From the NCBI RefSeq assembly GCF_000282575.1, contig NZ_AKJA01000048.1:1-34029 (forward strand): 34,029 bases of DNA, in the 5' to 3' direction. The notes below the pieces were generated by a model. It was not told the DNA's origin. It saw nothing but the letters and a program-made list of their open reading frames with translations, and did not search any database. Made by a program: the position numbers and the translations under genes. The stretch is from Herbaspirillum sp. YR522 (GTDB lineage: Bacteria; Pseudomonadota; Gammaproteobacteria; Burkholderiales; Burkholderiaceae_D). The number at the start of each line of letters is the position of its first letter. Within the stretch, counting starts at the first letter, position 1. Shown in pieces: positions 30,322 through 34,029 of this stretch.

Positions 30322-31055
30322 CAGCACTTGCCAATCATGAACCCCTGCCAGCCCTGCTGGAGACGCGCGGCCTGGTGGTGGGCTACGGTGGCCGACCGGT
30401 ACTGCGCGATTTCGATTTCGACTTGCGACCGGCCGAGGTGCTGTGCCTGATCGGTCACAACGGCGCCGGCAAGTCGACCCTGCTCAAGACCCTGTTCGGG
30501 CTGATCGCACGCCAGGGCGGCCAACTGCTGCTGGACGGCAAAGCACTGGAGACGGTCGAGCCGCGCCGGCTGACGGCGGCCGGTATCTCGCTGGTGCCGG
30601 AAGGGCGCGGCATCTTTCCCGGCCTGACCGTGGCCGAGACCATGAAGATGGGCCTGTGGGCGGCCTCGGTGCCGCCGGCCGAACGGGCCGAGCGCCTGGA
30701 CTGGGTGATGTCGGTGCTGCCGGCGCTCAAGCAATTCTACGAGCGTCGCGCCGGCACCTTGTCGGGTGGACAGCAGCAGATGGTGTCGATCGCACGCGCA
30801 TTGCTGTCGCGCCCGCGCTGCCTGCTCATGGATGAGCCGTCGATCGGGCTGGCACCCAAGCTGTTCCAGGACCTGCTGCAACCGATCAGGCAATTGCAGC
30901 GCGAGACCGGCATGGCGATCCTGCTGGTCGAGCAGAACGTCAAGGAAGCACTGAAGATATCGGACCGCGTGGTGGTGATGAAATCAGGCGTCATCATCCG
31001 TGAAGCGCTGCCCGAGGAACTGAACGATAACGCCAAGCTGATGGAGTTGTATTGA
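30318..31055 (+). CDS. Liv-type ABC transporter ATPase (LivF-like)
   Basis: The 245-residue protein has Walker A G-H-N-G-A-G-K-S-T (46-54), a canonical signature L-S-G-G-Q-Q-Q near residue 148, Walker B C-L-L-M-D-E-P-S near 170 and a final L-L-V-E-Q-N. It pairs with the preceding ATPase; because this half has a normal signature and the other not, hydrolysis may be asymmetric. The start overlaps the previous stop by ATGA. Confidence 0.93.
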
Positions 31056-31056
31056 T

Positions 31057-32706
31057 ATGTCCGCCACTGCTCTTTCCCCCCAGGATCAATCGACCGGCCA
31101 CGCCGGCCTGCTGCAAACCATGCCGGCGCTGCTGGCCCGCAACGTGGCCGAGCGCGGTGACGCCATCGCCTTCTACGACGGCGAGGTAGAGATCACCTAT
31201 GCCCAGTTCGACCGCATGGTCAGGCGCACCGCCGCCTGGTTGCAACAGCAGGGCGTGGGCCCGGGCGATCGCGTGGCGGTGTGGCTGGTCAATCGCATGG
31301 AATGGCTGGCCATGTATTTCGGGCTGGGGCGACTGGGCGCGGCGATGATGACGGTCAATACCCGCTACCGCGCCCACGAGCTGGCGTACATCCTGGAGCG
31401 CTCGCAGGCCAGCATGCTGGTGCTGCAACTGAACTTCCGCAAGATCGACTTTCCCGCGGTGTTGCAGGATGTGCCGGCCGAAGCCGCCAGCCTGCTCAGG
31501 AAGGTGGTGGTGGTCGATGCGGTCGGTGCCGAACTTCCCACGCAGGTACTGGGCAAGCCGACGGTGGCGTTCGACCTGGCCGGGCTGCCCGATGTCGAGG
31601 TCGCCGATGTCTCCTCGCCCCACGCCCACAGCATCCTGTTCACCACCTCGGGTACCACCAGCGGTCCCAAGCTGGTGCTGCATCCGCAGCGCACGGTCAG
31701 CCTGCACAGCCAGCGCGTGGCCCCCGCCTACGGCTTCACCGAAGCAGGCGTGCGCCTGCTGGCGAGCTTGCCGCTGGCGGGCGTGTTCGGTTTCAACGCC
31801 GCCATGGCCGCTTTTGCGGCCGGCCAGCCGGTGGTGTTGATGGATACCTTCGACGGACCTGCCGCGGCACGGCTGATCAACCAGCGCCACGTGACCCACG
31901 TCTTCGGCAGCGACGAGATGTTCCGCCGCATCATCGAGCACGGGCAGGGCGAGCGGCCTTTCCCCAGTGCGCGCGTGTTCGGATTTGCCTGCTTCCATCC
32001 CGGCATCGTCGAATACACCCAGGCGGCCTGGGCGCGCGAGATCCCGATGATCGGACTGTATGGCTCCTCCGAGGTGCAGGCACTGTTCTCGTTGCAGCCG
32101 CGCGCCTTGCCGCTGGACGAGCGCATCAAGGGCGGCGGCCTGCCGGCCAGCCATCGCTCGGGCGCCGAGATCCGGATTCGCGACATCGACACCGGGCAAT
32201 TGCTGGGCCCGAACCAGAGCGGCGTCATCGAGGTGCGCTCCGATACCAATTTCATCGGCTACCTGAACAATGCCGCGGCCACGGCTGCCGCCATCGACGC
32301 CGAGGGGTTCTTCAATACCGGCGATGTCGGTTACCTGCGCGAGGATGGCAGTTTCGTCTACCAGACGCGCCAGGGCGATGCCATGCGCCTGGGTGGCTAC
32401 CTGGTCAGTCCGGTGGAGATCGAGGACGTGATCAAGACCGTCGCCGGTGTGGCCGATGTGCAGGTGGTAGCGGTCGATATCGGCAACCAGGCGCGACCGG
32501 TGGCGTTCGTCATCGCCAGCGCCGGCGCCCAGCCGCAGGAGTCGGCGATGCGCCAGGCGGCCGCGGCGGTGCTGGCGCCGTTCAAGGTGCCGGCGCATTT
32601 CTGGATGGTCGATGAATTCCCCAGCACCCAGAGTTCGAATGGCACCAAGATCCAGCGCGTCAAGCTGCGCGACATGGCCTTGCAACGATTGACAAGGGCG
32701 GCCTGA
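31057..32706 (+). CDS. AMP-forming acyl-CoA synthetase
   Basis: The 549-residue enzyme has the adenylate-forming motifs: T-T-S-G-T-T-S-G-P-K at 196-205 (phosphate loop), Y-G-S-S-E near residue 337 and the G-D-V-G-Y-L-R-E-D-G segment near 425. The hinge and C-terminal domain include R-L-G-G-Y-L-V-S-P-V-E-I-E, and a terminal N-G-T-K-I-Q Lys completes the active site. It would activate the imported carboxylic acid to its CoA ester, the entry step of the pathway. It starts 1 base after the ABC gene stop. Confidence 0.9.
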   Translation: MSATALSPQDQSTGHAGLLQTMPALLARNVAERGDAIAFYDGEVEITYAQFDRMVRRTAAWLQQQGVGPGDRVAVWLVNRMEWLAMYFGLGRLGAAMMTVNTRYRAHELAYILERSQASMLVLQLNFRKIDFPAVLQDVPAEAASLLRKVVVVDAVGAELPTQVLGKPTVAFDLAGLPDVEVADVSSPHAHSILFTTSGTTSGPKLVLHPQRTVSLHSQRVAPAYGFTEAGVRLLASLPLAGVFGFNAAMAAFAAGQPVVLMDTFDGPAAARLINQRHVTHVFGSDEMFRRIIEHGQGERPFPSARVFGFACFHPGIVEYTQAAWAREIPMIGLYGSSEVQALFSLQPRALPLDERIKGGGLPASHRSGAEIRIRDIDTGQLLGPNQSGVIEVRSDTNFIGYLNNAAATAAAIDAEGFFNTGDVGYLREDGSFVYQTRQGDAMRLGGYLVSPVEIEDVIKTVAGVADVQVVAVDIGNQARPVAFVIASAGAQPQESAMRQAAAAVLAPFKVPAHFWMVDEFPSTQSSNGTKIQRVKLRDMALQRLTRAA

Positions 32707-32732
32707 GGGTCGCCGCCAAATTGGGAGACGGC

Positions 32733-33212
32733 ATGAGTTCGTACTATCTGGAAGATTTCACCCCGGGCCAGGTCTTCACCAGCAGCGGGCGCACCATCAC
32801 CGAAGCGGACCTGACCATGTTCTCGATGATTTCCGGCGACTGGAACCCGATCCACGCCGATGTCGAATTCGCCCGTAACACCCGCTATGGCCAGCGGGTG
32901 GTGCATGGCACGCTGGGCATTGCCATCTGCACCGGCATGCTGCACCAGTTGGGCATCTTCGAGAAATCGGTGATCGCGATGCTGGGTTTGCGCGACTGGA
33001 ATTTCAAGAAAGCGCTGCTGGTGGGCGACACGGTGCACCTGGAGCTGGAGATCCTGTCGGTCGCGCCCGGCAAGAGCGGTCGCAGCGGCAAGCTGGGTCG
33101 GCGTTTCCGCCTGTTGAACCAGCACGGCGAGCTGACGCAGGAAGGCGACAGCGACGTGCTGGTGCTCACGCACGAAGGCGCGCGCCAGCAGCAGGCCGAG
33201 GCGGAGCAGTGA
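32733..33212 (+). CDS. MaoC-family dehydratase, single hot-dog
   Basis: The 159-residue protein has the hydratase-2 motif F30-S-M-I-S-G-D36-W-N38-P-I-H41 and V-V-H-G-T near 57-60, so D36, N38 and H41 are intact. It would be an (R)-specific enoyl-CoA hydratase. The ATG at 32733 follows GGGAGA; a TTG at 32721 is less likely. It is the second MaoC protein of the operon. Confidence 0.9.
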   Translation: MSSYYLEDFTPGQVFTSSGRTITEADLTMFSMISGDWNPIHADVEFARNTRYGQRVVHGTLGIAICTGMLHQLGIFEKSVIAMLGLRDWNFKKALLVGDTVHLELEILSVAPGKSGRSGKLGRRFRLLNQHGELTQEGDSDVLVLTHEGARQQQAEAEQ

Positions 33213-33961
33213 TGGGCGAGCTGGTCTTGCGCCAGGACCAGGACGGGCTGGCCACGCTGACCTTGAACCGTCCCGAGAAGATGAATGCGCTGACGGTGCA
33301 GATGTTTCTCGAGCTGCACCAGCACGTGGCGGCGCTGGAGCAGCAGGCCGATACCGTCGGTGCGGTGCTGCTGCGGGGCGCCGGACGCTGTTTTTCGGCG
33401 GGCAACGACCTGCGCGACCTCGCCGCCGGCCAGCCATTGCCGCTGCCGCACCTGCAGGCGCGCACCATCGACCGCCTGGCCAGGCTGCCGCAACCGGTGA
33501 TCGTGGCCGTGCATGGTCATTGCTATACCGGCGCGCTGGAGCTGGCGCTGGCGGGCGACCTGATCATCGCCTCGGCCACCGCCAGGTTTGCCGATACCCA
33601 TGCCAAATGGGCGTTGACGCCGCTATGGGGCATGAGCCAGCGCCTGCCGCGCCGTGTCGGTAGCGCCCGGGCGCGCGAGATGATGTTGCTGGGACGTACC
33701 TACGACGGCGCCCAGGCGGTGGCCATGGGGCTGGCCAACTTCTGTGTCGACGATGCCGCGTTCGATGCCGAGGTGGCATCGCTGGCGCGCGAGCTGCTGG
33801 CCGGTTCCTGGTTTTCGCACCGCGCCAACAAGCGCCTGCTGCACGACACCGATGGCTTGTCGCTGGATGCCGGGCTGGCCCATGAAGTCTTTCGCAATGC
33901 CGGCAAGGGACCCGACATGCAACGGCGCATCGCCGCCTTTGGCAAGCAGGCCAAATCATGA
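33212..33961 (+). CDS. Enoyl-CoA hydratase/isomerase family protein
   Basis: The 249-residue crotonase has the oxyanion segments C-F-S-A-G-N-D (60-66) and H-G-H-C-Y-T-G-A-L-E (101-110), with E110 in the place of the first hydratase Glu. The second Glu is replaced by His: F-A-D-T-H130-A-K-W in place of F-x-x-P-E. The hydratase reaction may therefore be changed. I chose the ATG at 33212 because it follows CGGAG; a GTG at 33209 is possible. It overlaps the preceding stop, and its own stop overlaps the next start. Confidence 0.86.
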   Translation: MGELVLRQDQDGLATLTLNRPEKMNALTVQMFLELHQHVAALEQQADTVGAVLLRGAGRCFSAGNDLRDLAAGQPLPLPHLQARTIDRLARLPQPVIVAVHGHCYTGALELALAGDLIIASATARFADTHAKWALTPLWGMSQRLPRRVGSARAREMMLLGRTYDGAQAVAMGLANFCVDDAAFDAEVASLARELLAGSWFSHRANKRLLHDTDGLSLDAGLAHEVFRNAGKGPDMQRRIAAFGKQAKS

Positions 33962-34029
33962 ACGATCCGTTACTGCATTCCGGCACCGCCTTGCCGGCAC
34001 GGTTGCGCCTGCCGGTCATCGGCTCCCCC
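33958..34029 (+). CDS. Nitronate monooxygenase-like flavoprotein, 5' part only
   Basis: Only the first 24 codons are in the window: M-N-D-P-L-L-H-S-G, then L-P-A-R-L-R-L-P-V-I-G-S-P. The R-L-P-V-I-G-S-P segment is the usual N-terminus of nitronate monooxygenase/FabK-type flavoproteins (typically L-P-V-I-A-A-P-M). It starts with the ATGA overlap with the crotonase, so it belongs to the operon. The family also includes enoyl reductases, so the reaction is not fixed. Confidence 0.6.
   Translation, partial: MNDPLLHSGTALPARLRLPVIGSP

Overview
The window looks like a high-GC betaproteobacterial chromosome, most likely Burkholderiales (Oxalobacteraceae or Alcaligenaceae type). The evidence is codon use, the FecI/FecR/FecA modules, Liv-type ABC catabolic clusters with IclR and LysR regulators, and protein resemblance. 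The genus is not fixed. I worked by reading the sequence; no database search was run.

Region 1 (1-3617) is visibly AT-richer and is the right end of an integrated element. It carries a truncated DUF932 phage/plasmid protein, a 38-aa membrane protein, a Cro/CI-like repressor divergent from a three-gene operon of small (mostly membrane) proteins, and a tyrosine integrase. It ends at a 3' half-copy of an elongator tRNA-Met gene (attachment site), followed by the original tRNA terminator.

Region 2 (3618-7086) is host flank: a decayed stretch with a possible AraC-type remnant, an LprI-like periplasmic protein, a near-perfect LexA box, and a tightly coupled pair made of an NA37-type nucleoid-associated protein and an unrecognised membrane protein.

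Region 3 (7087-15491) is iron uptake and envelope: a FecI-FecR-FecA-type surface-signalling system with a Fur box, a low-GC secreted protein with an Ivy-like C-x-x-H-x-C motif, a secreted protein of unknown role, a 48-aa secreted cationic peptide, and a second TonB-dependent siderophore receptor closed by a strong terminator.

Region 4 (15623-20606) matches the itaconate degradation cluster known from Pseudomonas and Yersinia: citramalyl-CoA lyase, itaconyl-CoA hydratase (MaoC-like), acyl-CoA dehydrogenase, class III CoA-transferase and a LysR regulator.

Region 5 (20643-34029) is a second CoA-dependent catabolic operon of unknown substrate. It holds an SDR dehydrogenase, two MaoC hydratases, a citrate-synthase-like protein lacking the canonical catalytic Asp, two crotonases, a complete Liv-type ABC importer, an acyl-CoA ligase and the start of a nitronate-monooxygenase-like gene. 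Two tandem IclR genes are divergent from it, and the 670-bp control region carries two copies of one palindrome plus a second, different palindrome. The iclR-iclR-lysR genes are close enough to be one transcript, which would tie the control of Regions 4 and 5 together.

The best candidates for undescribed biology are the LexA-box/NA37/membrane-protein pair, the second CoA pathway with its unusual citrate-synthase homologue, and the small membrane-protein operon of the integrated element.
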